Source of the DNA: UBA9926 sp023261215 | GTDB lineage: Bacteria; Pseudomonadota; Gammaproteobacteria; Pseudomonadales; Azotimanducaceae | Length of the DNA stretch: 64,000 nucleotides | Reading direction: 5' to 3' | Assembly: GCA_038136035.1 (NCBI GenBank) | Contig: JAYPYV010000007.1 | Location: 23,149-87,148 of the forward strand | In this document: positions 30,815 through 39,129 of the stretch, in pieces | How the letters are laid out: each line of letters opens with the position of its first letter | Numbering within the stretch: position 1 is the first letter of the stretch | Made by a program: the position numbers and the translations under genes | Notes under the pieces: generated by a model | Told to the model about the DNA's origin: nothing | Database searches by the model: none | The model's input: only the letters and a program-made list of their open reading frames with translations

Positions 30815-32638
30815 TTACGCTTCCGCCCTGACGCGACTGGCCCGCTTGCGTTCATTTTCGGTCAGCAGCTTCTTCCTAATGCGGATGTGATTTGGCGTGA
30901 TCTCGACCAACTCATCATCATCTAAGAATTCGATGGCTTGCTCGAGTGTGAATTGCACTGGCGGCGTCAGAACAATATTCTCATCGCTGCCAGCAGCACG
31001 AATATTGGTTAACTGTTTACCTTTGGTTGGGTTCACCGGCAAATCATTGCCACGAGAGTGCAGGCCGATGATCATGCCTTCGTAAATCTCCTCGTTCGGA
31101 TGAATAAACAGCCGCCCTCGAGGTTGAAGATTGTAAAGACTGAAGGCTAGGCTCTTCCCCGAAACCATGGACACCAACACGCCATTGTGCCGGCCACTCA
31201 GCTCTTCGTTCACTTTGGGTCCGTAGTGATCAAAGACACTCGCCATTAACCCCGTGCCTGAGGTGAGGGTCAAAAACTCGCCCCTAAAACCGATCAAACC
31301 TCGGGTGGGAATCATAAAGTCCAACCGGACACGGCCATTATGATCCGGTTGCATGTTCTGCAAGACGCCACGCCGGACGCCAATCTTCTCCATCAGCGTT
31401 CCTTGGTGCACTTGTTCCACATCAAGACTCAACCGTTCAAAGGGCTCGAGAATTTCGCCATTCTCTTCTTTTAGGATGACCTCTGGTCGCGAAACACCCA
31501 ACTCGTACCCTTCCCGCCTCATGGTTTCGATCAGCACCGCGAGGTGCAGCTCTCCCCGGCCTGAGACCACAAATTTGTCTGGCGAATCACCATCTGCGAC
31601 TCGAAGTGCAACGTTGTACTGTAGTTCTCGATCGAGACGATCACGAATATTTCGACTCGTAATAAATTTCCCATCTCGGCCTGCAAACGGAGATGTGTTC
31701 ACCTGAAAGGTCATGGAGATCGTCGGTTCATCCACCTTGAGGGCGGGGAGTGCCTCAGGGCAATCGGGATCACATAGGGTATCCGAGATAGACAACCCCT
31801 CAATCCCCGAGACGCTGACAATGTCACCCGCGAACGCTTCTTCTTGTTCAACTCGCTGAAGACCGGAAAATCCCATCACCTGAAGGACCTTCGCTCGGCG
31901 CGCATTGCCCTCTCGATCAAGAACCGTAACCCCCATCCCTCGATGGACACGGCCGCGCTTAATGCGCCCAAGCCCAATCAACCCGACATAACTGTTGTAA
32001 TCGAGCGCACTGATCTGCATCTGCAGCGGACCCTCAACTTCAACATCAGGGGCAGGGACGTCACTGATGATCAGGTCTAGGAGATAGCTAAGATCGTCGC
32101 CTAAGGCATCAGCCGAAGGGCCCGCCTGGCCTTTTATGGCCGAGCCAACGACCACCGGAAAGTCGAGCTGTTCTTCTGTCGCGCCAAGCTGATCGAACAA
32201 TTCGAATACTTCGTTGACCACCCAATCAGGACGTGCTCCATCGCGATCTACTTTGTTCACCATCAGGATTGGATTCAGGCGATTCTCAAACGCCTTTTGG
32301 GTCACAAATCGGGTCTGGGGCATCGGCCCTTCAACCGCGTCCACCAGGAGCAGTACCGAGTCAACCATGGACAAGATGCGCTCGACTTCACCACCGAAGT
32401 CCGCATGGCCTGGGGTGTCGACAATATTAATGCGAACACCCTTCCAGTTAAGCGCTGTGTTTTTGGCCAAAATGGTGATGCCACGCTCACGTTCTAAATC
32501 ATTGGAATCCATCAAGCGCTCGGTGGCGTCCTCGCCACGGCCCAGTACTCCTGATTGCGCAAGCAACTTATCAATCAGCGTGGTTTTTCCATGATCGACG
32601 TGCGCGATAATGGCAATATTTCTTAGTTGGAGAGACAT
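30815..32638 (-). CDS. typA: ribosome-associated translational GTPase TypA/BipA
   Basis: 607 residues; elongation-factor-like GTPase that helps 50S assembly and growth under stress. G1 is AHVDHGKTT, G2 contains RGITI, G3 is DTPGHADF, G4 is NKVD and G5 includes VVGSAIKG. Domain II follows, then the C-terminal TypA-specific segment (TPTRGLIGFRGEFLTLTSGTG-like, MIGLHSRGNDLPVN). A TATAAT on the minus strand (32688-32683) lies about 45 bases upstream but lacks a well-placed minus-35. Confidence 0.97.
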   Translation of the reverse strand: MSLQLRNIAIIAHVDHGKTTLIDKLLAQSGVLGRGEDATERLMDSNDLERERGITILAKNTALNWKGVRINIVDTPGHADFGGEVERILSMVDSVLLLVDAVEGPMPQTRFVTQKAFENRLNPILMVNKVDRDGARPDWVVNEVFELFDQLGATEEQLDFPVVVGSAIKGQAGPSADALGDDLSYLLDLIISDVPAPDVEVEGPLQMQISALDYNSYVGLIGLGRIKRGRVHRGMGVTVLDREGNARRAKVLQVMGFSGLQRVEQEEAFAGDIVSVSGIEGLSISDTLCDPDCPEALPALKVDEPTISMTFQVNTSPFAGRDGKFITSRNIRDRLDRELQYNVALRVADGDSPDKFVVSGRGELHLAVLIETMRREGYELGVSRPEVILKEENGEILEPFERLSLDVEQVHQGTLMEKIGVRRGVLQNMQPDHNGRVRLDFMIPTRGLIGFRGEFLTLTSGTGLMASVFDHYGPKVNEELSGRHNGVLVSMVSGKSLAFSLYNLQPRGRLFIHPNEEIYEGMIIGLHSRGNDLPVNPTKGKQLTNIRAAGSDENIVLTPPVQFTLEQAIEFLDDDELVEITPNHIRIRKKLLTENERKRASRVRAEA

Positions 32639-32851
32639 AGCAGGACGCGCTCGGGAAGGGATGGGGTCGACAAAAGGCCGGCATTATACTGAAAGGCTCA
32701 TCAAAAGGGGGATCTTGTTCCAGCGACTCGAGCACCCGCCTAGTGGTTCATCTCAACCAAAATACAGCCCGTAACGACATCAAGTGATGCTCGAATCAGG
32801 GCGCGTCAAAATTGATCTTGGCGAGGGCGCGCTTAAAGCCACCGGCCCTTT

Positions 32852-32868
32852 AGCACCATATCGGTGCA
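32852..32868. promoter_or_regulatory. NtrC binding site 1 (upstream activator of glnA)
   Basis: AGCACCATATCGGTGCA matches the NtrC consensus TGCACC-N5-GGTGCA at 11 of the 12 specified positions. Its centre lies about 149 bp before the predicted sigma-54 start site, and 31 bp from site 2, as in the paired NtrC sites of the enteric glnA enhancer. Confidence 0.8.
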
Positions 32869-32882
32869 TTAACAAAAATATA

Positions 32883-32899
32883 TGCACTTTATTGGTGCG
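32883..32899. promoter_or_regulatory. NtrC binding site 2 (upstream activator of glnA)
   Basis: TGCACTTTATTGGTGCG: palindromic half-sites TGCACT and GGTGCG with a 5-base spacer, 10 of 12 specified positions. Its centre is 31 bp (about three helical turns) from site 1, so two NtrC dimers would sit on the same DNA face. Confidence 0.75.
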
Positions 32900-32982
32900 A
32901 TTATGATGGCGATCGTTTTTTTTGACCCGCGAATGCCTTCCAACCTTCTGTTTTTCAAAGAATTTCAATATCATCCGCGCCT

Positions 32983-32998
32983 GGCATATTAGTTGCTT
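32983..32998 (+). promoter_or_regulatory. sigma-54 promoter of glnA
   Basis: TGGCAT, 5 bases, TTGCT: the minus-24/minus-12 pattern TGGCAC-N5-TTGCW with a single mismatch and the GG and GC dinucleotides exactly 10 bp apart. Predicted start near 33008. The two NtrC sites upstream make it an NtrC-activated promoter. Confidence 0.8.
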
Positions 32999-33159
32999 TT
33001 CAGAAGCACGAACTCTGGTCGGTCGGACGCCGAATGCCCAGGTATCGGGCGGGCCGTCGCTCGATGGGGCATGGCAGACCGCTCGAGACAGACTGTCGAT
33101 CGCCGCTCTATCGGAACGGCGCTTTGTACGAAAATCGAAACACGAAGAAAGGAAATATC

Positions 33160-34170
33160 ATGAAAGCCAAGCTGGAATACCTTTGGTTGGACGGTTACAA
33201 GCCGACGCAAAGCCTCAGAAGTAAAACGATGGTCCGAGAAAACTTCTCAGGAAATCTAGAAGACTGTCCGATGTGGGTGTTCGACGGCAGCTCAACCGAA
33301 CAAGCGGAAGGCGGCAGTTCAGACTGCCTACTAAAGCCTGTGGCCATCTACCCAGACCCTGATCGAAATAATGGGTATTTGGTGATGTGTGAGGTGCTGA
33401 ACCCCGATGGCTCACCCCATGAATCCAATGGCCGTGCGACGATCGATGATGATGACGCTGATTTCTGGTTCGGTTTCGAGCAAGAGTACTTCCTGTGGGA
33501 TCCACAGACTGATCTCCCGCCTGGTTTCCCCGAGGGCGGTTACCCCCGCCCCCAGGGCCCTTACTACTGCAGCGTGGGTGCAACCAACGCTTACGGACGG
33601 GATTGCGTCGAGGAGCACTTGGACCTTTGCCTAGAAGCGGGATTGAACGTTGAAGGCATTAACGCAGAGGTTGCCGCAGGTCAGTGGGAATTTCAGATTT
33701 TCGCCAAGGGCGCCCATAGCGCCGGTGACCAAATCTGGGTTGCCCGCTATCTTCTAGAGCGAACTGCCGAAAAATATGGACTCGGCATTAACTGGCATCC
33801 CAAGCCCCTTGGCGACACCGACTGGAACGGCTCGGGCATGCACGCCAACTTCTCTAATGGCGCGATGCGCGATCTGGGCGACGAGTCAGTTTTCACAAAA
33901 ATCTGTGAAAACTTCGGCAAGAACATTGAGCGTCATATGAGTGTCTATGGCGCTCATAACGAGCAAAGACTGACGGGCAAGCATGAAACGCAGTCGATCG
34001 ATCAGTTCAGCTATGGTGTTTCTGACCGCGGCGCGAGCATTCGAATCCCGGTATCCACCGTTGTTGACGGCTGGAAGGGCCGCTTGGAAGATCGCCGAAC
34101 GGCGTCCAATGCAGACCCCTACAAGGTCTCTGCCGCCATCATTAAAACCACGAAAGAGGCGTTGGCCTAG
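33160..34170 (+). CDS. glutamine synthetase type II (eukaryote-like GSII)
   Basis: 336 residues; makes glutamine from glutamate, ammonia and ATP. Length and motifs are those of GSII, the decameric eukaryotic-type enzyme also found in rhizobia (GlnII), not the ~470-residue GSI: FDGSSTEQAEGGSSD, INAEVAAGQWEFQI, DTDWNGSGMHANFS and NEQRLTGKHETQSIDQFSYGVSDRGASIRIP. GSII lacks the GSI adenylylation tyrosine, so control is expected to be transcriptional. AAAGGAAA precedes ATG 33160; 42 in-frame upstream codons do not belong to the family. It sits behind a sigma-54 promoter and upstream of ntrBC, the place usually held by GSI glnA. A strong terminator follows. Confidence 0.96.
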   Translation: MKAKLEYLWLDGYKPTQSLRSKTMVRENFSGNLEDCPMWVFDGSSTEQAEGGSSDCLLKPVAIYPDPDRNNGYLVMCEVLNPDGSPHESNGRATIDDDDADFWFGFEQEYFLWDPQTDLPPGFPEGGYPRPQGPYYCSVGATNAYGRDCVEEHLDLCLEAGLNVEGINAEVAAGQWEFQIFAKGAHSAGDQIWVARYLLERTAEKYGLGINWHPKPLGDTDWNGSGMHANFSNGAMRDLGDESVFTKICENFGKNIERHMSVYGAHNEQRLTGKHETQSIDQFSYGVSDRGASIRIPVSTVVDGWKGRLEDRRTASNADPYKVSAAIIKTTKEALA

Positions 34171-34218
34171 GTTACGTCTGCTGACGTGGGTTGTTGTGAG
34201 AGTCATCGCGCCAAGTAG

Positions 34219-34244
34219 AAAAGGGAGGCTTGCCTCCCTTTTTT
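34219..34244 (+). terminator. intrinsic terminator of the glutamine synthetase gene
   Basis: AAAAGGGAGG, loop CTTG, CCTCCCTTTT, then TT: a 10-bp stem with a U-rich end 48 bases after the stop. This separates the glutamine synthetase transcript from the downstream gene and ntrBC. Confidence 0.9.
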
Positions 34245-34728
34245 ATGCGCCGGATTTGCGTCCAGCTGATCCTCAAAGGCGCAAGGAACCTACCCTCCAG
34301 ACCCCGTTACCTATCCCGACCAAGTCGAAAGGCTGGAAAGGTGAGAGCGTTCCTCCGTCAATCGCGCATTACCCTATCGATGCAGCGACTCTGGCAAAGC
34401 GCGAGACCGCATGGCGCTCTGAGGAGGTGCATCTGCCATCCACCGATCAACCAAAATCAACGCCTGCCGGCCTAGACGCGCATACTTTCCCCCTGCTGGG
34501 CATCATCGCTCTGCCTCCTTACGGCTCGGAATCTTTCAAAAGACGCAGGCGAAGTCAGTGGCTTTCCCTTCAGTCTCGATTGGGACAACCAAAGGGTTGA
34601 AGGCGCTGATTCCTAACGCGTTCGCACTCGCCTCTGATCACTCGTCGATGAGATCGCTCACCCGCAGGAATTGAAAACGTCAAGGGTCCGAGTAGACTGC
34701 CTATTCACCTTTGGTTTGGCATCCAGCT
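34245..34728. other. intergenic region after the glutamine synthetase terminator
   Basis: 484 bases. One plus-strand frame stays open to 34600 and encodes ADPQRRKEPTLQ...KRETAWRSEE-type sequence, but it has no start codon with a ribosome-binding site after the terminator, and I do not recognise it. I treat the region as non-coding or a decayed gene. Confidence 0.4.
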
Positions 34729-35103
34729 ATGAACAAACGGCTGATGAACCTGCTTCTGTTATGTTGCTTCGGCTTGTCATGGGCAGGCGCAATGGCCGCC
34801 CCAAGCTATCGGTTGCAACTAATCAGCGAGCAGCCGGGTCCACGCGTTCAAGCGCTCAAAGGCCAGCTAAGTTTCACTATACAAATAGATAGAAAATTAG
34901 ATAGTGGGCACTCACTATGGATCAGGATGGATGGCTTCGATCTTCAGCCGGTCAACGCAGGCCGCATCACCCTTGCCGACGTTCCGCGTGGGGAACATCA
35001 ATTCGACCTCGCAGTCTATGAGGCGCAAAACCCTTCGCCTCTAGTGGTAACCCGCCCCATTACCCTCGACGTTCGACGCTTAACACCCCACCGATCACGC
35101 TAG
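34729..35103 (+). CDS. small secreted protein of unknown function between GSII and ntrB
   Basis: 124 residues with a clear Sec signal peptide (MNKRLMNLLLLCCFGLSWAGAMAA, cut probable after Ala24, positions about 1-24) and no further membrane helix. The mature part includes SLWIRMDGFDLQPVNAGRITLADVPRGEHQFDLAVYE and ends in DVRRLTP. The order hydrophobic beta strands, RG-x-H turn, beta strands resembles the C-terminal half of the DUF4124 proteins often found between glnA and glnL in pseudomonads, without the DUF4124 part itself; that link is an inference. Start chosen at the ATG that begins the signal peptide. Confidence 0.7.
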   Translation: MNKRLMNLLLLCCFGLSWAGAMAAPSYRLQLISEQPGPRVQALKGQLSFTIQIDRKLDSGHSLWIRMDGFDLQPVNAGRITLADVPRGEHQFDLAVYEAQNPSPLVVTRPITLDVRRLTPHRSR

Positions 35104-35105
35104 AA

Positions 35106-35122
35106 GGCACCAAAATGGTGCG
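35106..35122. promoter_or_regulatory. consensus NtrC site upstream of ntrB
   Basis: GGCACCAAAATGGTGCG contains the core GCACCAAAATGGTGC, identical to the enteric NtrC consensus core with its A/T-rich spacer. It lies 98 bp before ntrB and just after the stop of the small secreted protein. By analogy with the enteric glnL promoter it could mediate NtrC autoregulation. Confidence 0.75.
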
Positions 35123-35144
35123 TTAGAATCTGGGCGGCGCGGAC

Positions 35145-35186
35145 GACCCGCCATTTTTCCGAGCATTCTAGGCGCACCGGCGGGTC
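35145..35186 (+). repeat. ntrB leader inverted repeat A
   Basis: GACCCGCC (35145-35152) and GGCGGGTC (35179-35186) are perfect 8-bp complementary arms. The right arm lies inside the loop of repeat B, and the left arm of repeat B lies inside the loop of A, so the two stems are interlocked and would form a pseudoknot or exclude each other. Confidence 0.7.
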
Positions 35187-35205
35187 TTAACTTGGTGCGC
35201 TTTTT
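35172..35205 (+). terminator. hairpin plus U5 before ntrB, terminator or attenuator
   Basis: GCGCACC (35172-35178), a 15-base loop and GGTGCGC (35194-35200) form a perfect 7-bp stem directly followed by TTTTT, ending 15 bases before the ntrB ATG. It can act as an intrinsic terminator for the preceding gene or as an attenuator in an ntrB leader. The interlocking repeat A is a candidate antiterminator. Confidence 0.6.
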
Positions 35206-35219
35206 GCTCCACAGCCGTC

Positions 35220-36329
35220 ATGAACATTCAAACCGCATTCACGCCAGAGTCACTGAACCTACAGAGCAGCCAAACCGTGCAAGACGTGGTCATCAACAGT
35301 CTCAATACCGCCATCGTGCTTTTGAACCACGAGCTCGAGGTCATGTTCATTAATCAAGCAGCCGAAAGTTTGCTCGAACTGTCTGAAAAGCGAGTTAAAG
35401 GGCAGCATTTGCCCGCAAAAGTCCCTGGCTGGAAAGGGATTGAATCGCTTCTCTACGAATCATTACAGACCGGCCAAACCTATACCCATCGCCAGAAACA
35501 AATTCACCTGGCATCCACCCATAGTGTGACGGTGGATTTCACGATTACGCCAATCTCAGAGAATGAGTGGCCCAGATTGTTACTCGAGCTCATGCCTGTG
35601 GATCGCTACATGCGCATCGACCGTGACGCACTCACGCGAGAGCACCAGGAAGCGACACACCAAATCATGCGAGGACTGGCGCACGAAATAAAAAACCCTT
35701 TGGGGGGCATTCGCGGCTCTGCGCAACTGCTCGCCGGCGAATTACCCAATGCCGAGCTGCTTGAGTACACCGGCATCATCATCGAAGAAACCGACCGACT
35801 CAAAACCTTGGTTGATAAGATGCTAGGGCCCAATGCACCCACCGAGATGAAGTCCGGTAACATCCATGAAATTTTAGAGCGGGCCCGAAAACTTATTGAA
35901 TTGGAGGCGGATTACCCGCTAGACATCACGCGCGACTACGATCCCAGCATCCCCGAGTTGTTGATGGATAGCGACCTGATCTTCCAAGCCGTGCTGAATA
36001 TTCTTAGGAATGCCATGCAGGCCCTCGATCAACGAGAGAATGCAAGGATGACGATCCGAACGCGAACTGAGCGCCAGTTCACAATCGCGGCCCATCGCCA
36101 TCGCAACGTACTCCGAATTGAATTTCTGGATAACGGTCCCGGGATTCCCGACAGCCTTAAAGACCATCTCTTTTTGCCGATGATTTCTGGTCGCCCCTCG
36201 GGTACGGGACTCGGCCTCAGCCTCGCGCACACCATTGTTCGGCAACACCGCGGCATCATTGAGCTGAACTCAGAACCCGGTCGCACCGAGTTCATCATCA
36301 TCATTCCTTTGGAGTTACCCACACTATGA
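35220..36329 (+). CDS. ntrB: nitrogen regulation sensor kinase/phosphatase NtrB
   Basis: 369 residues; phosphorylates or dephosphorylates NtrC in response to PII signalling. An N-terminal PAS domain (about 15-130, INSLNTAIVLLNHELEVMFINQAAE) is followed by the phosphoacceptor H-box with His155 (RGLAHEIKNPLGGIRGSAQLL). The ATPase domain has the N-box (ILRNAMQAL), G1 (DNGPGIP), the F-box region and G2 (GTGLGLSLAH). No membrane helix, so it is cytoplasmic. No clear ribosome-binding site precedes the ATG, and an inverted-repeat leader lies just upstream. The stop overlaps the ntrC start. Confidence 0.96.
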   Translation: MNIQTAFTPESLNLQSSQTVQDVVINSLNTAIVLLNHELEVMFINQAAESLLELSEKRVKGQHLPAKVPGWKGIESLLYESLQTGQTYTHRQKQIHLASTHSVTVDFTITPISENEWPRLLLELMPVDRYMRIDRDALTREHQEATHQIMRGLAHEIKNPLGGIRGSAQLLAGELPNAELLEYTGIIIEETDRLKTLVDKMLGPNAPTEMKSGNIHEILERARKLIELEADYPLDITRDYDPSIPELLMDSDLIFQAVLNILRNAMQALDQRENARMTIRTRTERQFTIAAHRHRNVLRIEFLDNGPGIPDSLKDHLFLPMISGRPSGTGLGLSLAHTIVRQHRGIIELNSEPGRTEFIIIIPLELPTL

Positions 36330-37759
36330 ACACCATGAGCAGAGTCTGGGTCGCTGACGATGAAAAATCGATCCGATGGGTTTTGGACAAGGCGCTTTCC
36401 AAGGAGGGTATTGACGTCACGTGTTTCGAGTCCGCAGAAGCGTTGCTCACCGGAATGCACAGCGACAAGCCAGACGTCATCGTGAGCGATATTCGCATGG
36501 AAGGGCTTGATGGGCTCGAGCTGCTATCGCAGCTTCGAGAAAGCCACCCTGAGCTGCCCGTGATCATCATGACCGCCCACTCCGATCTCGACAGCGCGGT
36601 GGCTTCGATACAAGGCGGCGCATTCGAATATATTCCCAAACCCTTTGAGGTAGATGAAGCCGTCTCTATCGTGAAACGTGCGCTCATCGAACACAGCCGG
36701 TCCCAGGAGACATCTGCACCATCGATTGAGCAGCCACCGACTGAAATTATCGGTAAAGCGCCCGCCATGCAGGAGGTTTTCCGAGCGATCGGCCGCCTCT
36801 CTAAGTCGAACGTAACCGTTTTGATTAATGGTCAATCAGGCACCGGAAAAGAGCTCGTCGCCCACGCGTTACATCGACACAGTCTCCGCCGTGAAGGCCC
36901 CTTTGTCGCGCTCAACATGGCCGCAATCCCGCAAGACTTGATTGAGTCCGAATTGTTCGGGCATGAAAAAGGCGCCTTTACGGGCGCCAATCAAGCGCGC
37001 GTTGGTCGTTTCGAGCAGGCCCGGGGAGGCACCTTGTTCCTCGACGAGATTGGCGACATGCCAGCCGAAGCTCAGACTCGCTTGTTGAGGGTCTTATCTG
37101 ATGGCAAATATTATCGAGTCGGCGGGCACGAGCCCCTTTCTGCAGATGTCAGAATCATCGCTGCAACACACCAGGACTTGGAAACCTTGGTCAGCGAAAA
37201 CCGATTTCGCGAAGACCTTTTCCACCGTTTGAATGTCATTCGCATTCATTTGCCGAACCTCTGCGACCGCAGTGAAGACATCCCATTGCTGTTGGAACAC
37301 TTCCTCGTGCAGGCGGCAAGAGAGCTTGGAGAAGAGGTGAAGGTGATTCCGGAGGAAACCATGGCCTACCTGACGGACTTGCCTTGGCAGGGCAACGTTC
37401 GACAACTCGAGAACTTCTCTCGTTGGATTACCGTGATGGCCACGGGCAGGGAAGTATTGCTGGAAGACCTGCCACTCGAACTGAAATCGGACGCCAATCA
37501 CGCCCAGGGTTCTGAGCAATCTTGGGATCGTCAGCTCAAACGTTGGGCTCAGTCAAAGCTCAAGTCCAGAGCCTTCTCAAGCGAAGGCCTGCTTGCGGAA
37601 GCCCAACCTCAGTTCGAACGAGTGATGATCGAAGCCGCGCTTGATGAAACAGCAGGTCGTAAGCGGGATGCTTCCGTTTTGCTGGGTTGGGGGCGAAATA
37701 CTCTGACTCGAAAAATGCAGGAGCTCGGCATGGACCAGGGCGACGCAGACGACGCTTAG
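36326..37759 (+). CDS. ntrC: nitrogen regulation response regulator NtrC
   Basis: 477 residues; sigma-54 activator of nitrogen-assimilation genes. Receiver domain (about 4-120) with Asp55 as phosphoacceptor (IVSDIRMEG), Asp11 and Asp12, and Lys106 (IPKPF). Central AAA+ domain: Walker A GQSGTGKELVA, the sigma-54-contacting GAFTGA loop, Walker B GTLFLDEIGDMP and the R-finger region. A C-terminal Fis-type helix-turn-helix (VMIEAALDETAGRKRDASVLLGWGRNTLTRKMQEL) recognises the GCACC-N5-GGTGC sites present three times in this window. Starts at ATGA overlapping ntrB. Confidence 0.97.
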   Translation: MNTMSRVWVADDEKSIRWVLDKALSKEGIDVTCFESAEALLTGMHSDKPDVIVSDIRMEGLDGLELLSQLRESHPELPVIIMTAHSDLDSAVASIQGGAFEYIPKPFEVDEAVSIVKRALIEHSRSQETSAPSIEQPPTEIIGKAPAMQEVFRAIGRLSKSNVTVLINGQSGTGKELVAHALHRHSLRREGPFVALNMAAIPQDLIESELFGHEKGAFTGANQARVGRFEQARGGTLFLDEIGDMPAEAQTRLLRVLSDGKYYRVGGHEPLSADVRIIAATHQDLETLVSENRFREDLFHRLNVIRIHLPNLCDRSEDIPLLLEHFLVQAARELGEEVKVIPEETMAYLTDLPWQGNVRQLENFSRWITVMATGREVLLEDLPLELKSDANHAQGSEQSWDRQLKRWAQSKLKSRAFSSEGLLAEAQPQFERVMIEAALDETAGRKRDASVLLGWGRNTLTRKMQELGMDQGDADDA

Positions 37760-37800
37760 ATTCACCGACCTGATTGCTCCGAAGGCCTAGGCTTTGACTT

Positions 37801-38271
37801 ATGTTCTCGATCGCTTTGTACGAGCCGGAGATTCCGCCTAACACTGGCAACATCATCCGTCTTTGCGCTAATTTCGGGCTGCCACTCCATCTCATAGAGC
37901 CGCTCGGCTTCTCTATGGACGAAAAATTATTGAGGCGCGCGGCGCTTGATTATCAGGAGTACGCCGCAGTCAAAATTCACCCCGATCTGAATACCGCCAT
38001 CACCCGGATCACGCCGCATCGGGTGCTGGCCATCTCAACCAAGGGACAAGCCCGATTGGATCGGTTCGAATTCGCTAAGAATGACCTTGTGGTTTTTGGC
38101 CCTGAAACCCGCGGCATTCCCGAGCCATTGCTCTTTTCAGACCGTTTTGATGAAGTCATCAAAATCCCAATGCAACAAGGGAGCCGATCACTCAACCTCT
38201 CCAATGCGGTCGCCATCGTGGCTTTTGAGGCTTGGCGCCAGCTCGGATGCCCAGGTGCGTCCGCGCCTTAG
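37801..38271 (+). CDS. trmL: tRNA (cytidine/uridine-34-2'-O)-methyltransferase
   Basis: 156-residue SPOUT-class methyltransferase that 2'-O-methylates the wobble base of tRNA-Leu isoacceptors. The family start FSIALYEPEIPPNTGNIIRLCANFG is complete. The C-terminal trefoil knot (VVFGPETRGIP, IPMQQGSRSLNLSNAVAIVAFEAWRQLG) binds SAM. It lies 41 bp after ntrC, same strand, and converges on secB. Confidence 0.95.
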   Translation: MFSIALYEPEIPPNTGNIIRLCANFGLPLHLIEPLGFSMDEKLLRRAALDYQEYAAVKIHPDLNTAITRITPHRVLAISTKGQARLDRFEFAKNDLVVFGPETRGIPEPLLFSDRFDEVIKIPMQQGSRSLNLSNAVAIVAFEAWRQLGCPGASAP

Positions 38272-38324
38272 AACAGGCTGCGTTAAAAAAAGGCTTCTTG
38301 GAAAAGACGCTTTAGCCCGCTTGC

Positions 38325-38340
38325 GCCGCCGGAAGGCGGC
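38325..38340. repeat. GC-rich hairpin between trmL and secB
   Basis: GCCGCC, loop GGAA, GGCGGC: a 6-bp GC stem with a GNRA tetraloop, followed by GGCCA-GAGC-TGGCC (38338-38351). No U-tract on either strand. Could serve as a transcript end for the convergent genes. Confidence 0.35.
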
Positions 38341-38358
38341 CAGAGCTGGCCAGGCAGG

Positions 38359-38820
38359 CTACTGCACCGACGCTTCTTGCCGCTCTTTCGCCAGCTTCGC
38401 CTGCTCATACAATGCATCGAAATTCACGGGCGCGAGCATGAGCGGCGGGAACGTCCCTTTCACAATCAGACCGTCAATATTTTCCCTGGCGTAGGGGAAC
38501 AGGATACTTGGGCAAAGGCTGGCCAGCGTCTGCTCAATCATCTCGGGCTGCAAACCGCTGATCTCAAAGATACCTGCTTGCTGGACCTCCGCGAGGTACA
38601 AGGTTTTCTCGTCTTCAGACTTGGCGGTTAGGGTCAGCGTTAAATTGACTTCCCAAAGCCCCTCACCCAAGGCCTGGTTCTTTGTGTTGAGATCAAGATT
38701 CACCGATGGCTTACCCTGAACCCTGAAAGTCTCAGGTGCGCCCGGAGATTCAAAAGAAATATCCTTGACATAGACTCGCTGAATCGCGAATTTAGGCTGG
38801 CTATCGCCTGCTTCACTCAT
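38359..38820 (-). CDS. secB: protein-export chaperone SecB
   Basis: 153 residues; tetrameric chaperone that keeps exported precursors unfolded and delivers them to SecA. The family pattern FAIQRVYVKDISFESPGAPETF, TLYLAEVQQAGIFEISG and CPSILFPYARENIDGLIVKGTFPPLMLAPVNFDALY is complete. Its start overlaps grxC by 8 bp. Last gene of the rhodanese-grxC-secB unit, as in E. coli yibN-grxC-secB. Confidence 0.97.
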   Translation of the reverse strand: MSEAGDSQPKFAIQRVYVKDISFESPGAPETFRVQGKPSVNLDLNTKNQALGEGLWEVNLTLTLTAKSEDEKTLYLAEVQQAGIFEISGLQPEMIEQTLASLCPSILFPYARENIDGLIVKGTFPPLMLAPVNFDALYEQAKLAKERQEASVQ

Positions 38821-39079
38821 GGTTGTCTCCTTTTAGCAATGCGTCCAACCGTCCACTCATTTCGAGTGCAAAAAGCTCATCGCAACCGCCCACGTGATGA
38901 CCACTGATCCAGATCTGCGGCACCGTGTGTCGACCTGATCGTGTTTGCATCTCAGCGCGACGCACGGGGTCGGCATCGACGGGGATCTCATCGAAAGGTT
39001 GTCCCTTGTGTTCGAGCAACATCTTGGCACGAATACAAAACGGGCAATATCGTGTGGTGTAGATCGTGATTCGGCTCAT
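38813..39079 (-). CDS. grxC: glutaredoxin 3
   Basis: 88-residue thiol reductase with dithiol active site CPFC (RYCPFCIRAK), the cis-proline TVPQIW and the glutathione-binding GGCDEL. The frame opens upstream, but ATG 39079, preceded by AGAAGAAA, gives the standard short N-terminus MSRITIYTTRYCPFC. Between the rhodanese and secB genes. Confidence 0.96.
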   Translation of the reverse strand: MSRITIYTTRYCPFCIRAKMLLEHKGQPFDEIPVDADPVRRAEMQTRSGRHTVPQIWISGHHVGGCDELFALEMSGRLDALLKGDNHE

Positions 39080-39129
39080 GGTTTCTTCTTTTAGCCTCAG
39101 CAGGCTCGATCCGGGATCCTTCGCTGACC

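Larger units (their letters stand above)
32639..33159. other. typA-glnA divergent regulatory region
   Basis: About 520 bp separating divergent typA and the type II glutamine synthetase. I see no gene. The glnA-proximal part holds two NtrC-type sites and a sigma-54 promoter, listed below, and is A+T-rich between them. The glnA leader would be about 150 nt. Confidence 0.7.

Noticed and set aside
32683..32688. TATAAT ahead of typA as a full promoter
   Set aside because: Perfect minus-10 but no minus-35 at 16-18 bases; kept only as a remark.
34300..34600. Open frame after the glutamine synthetase terminator
   Set aside because: It continues from within the glutamine synthetase gene and has no start after the terminator.
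38284..38291. Poly-A/T run between trmL and secB as a terminator of secB
   Set aside because: Too far from the GC hairpin (over 30 bases) to act as its U-tract.
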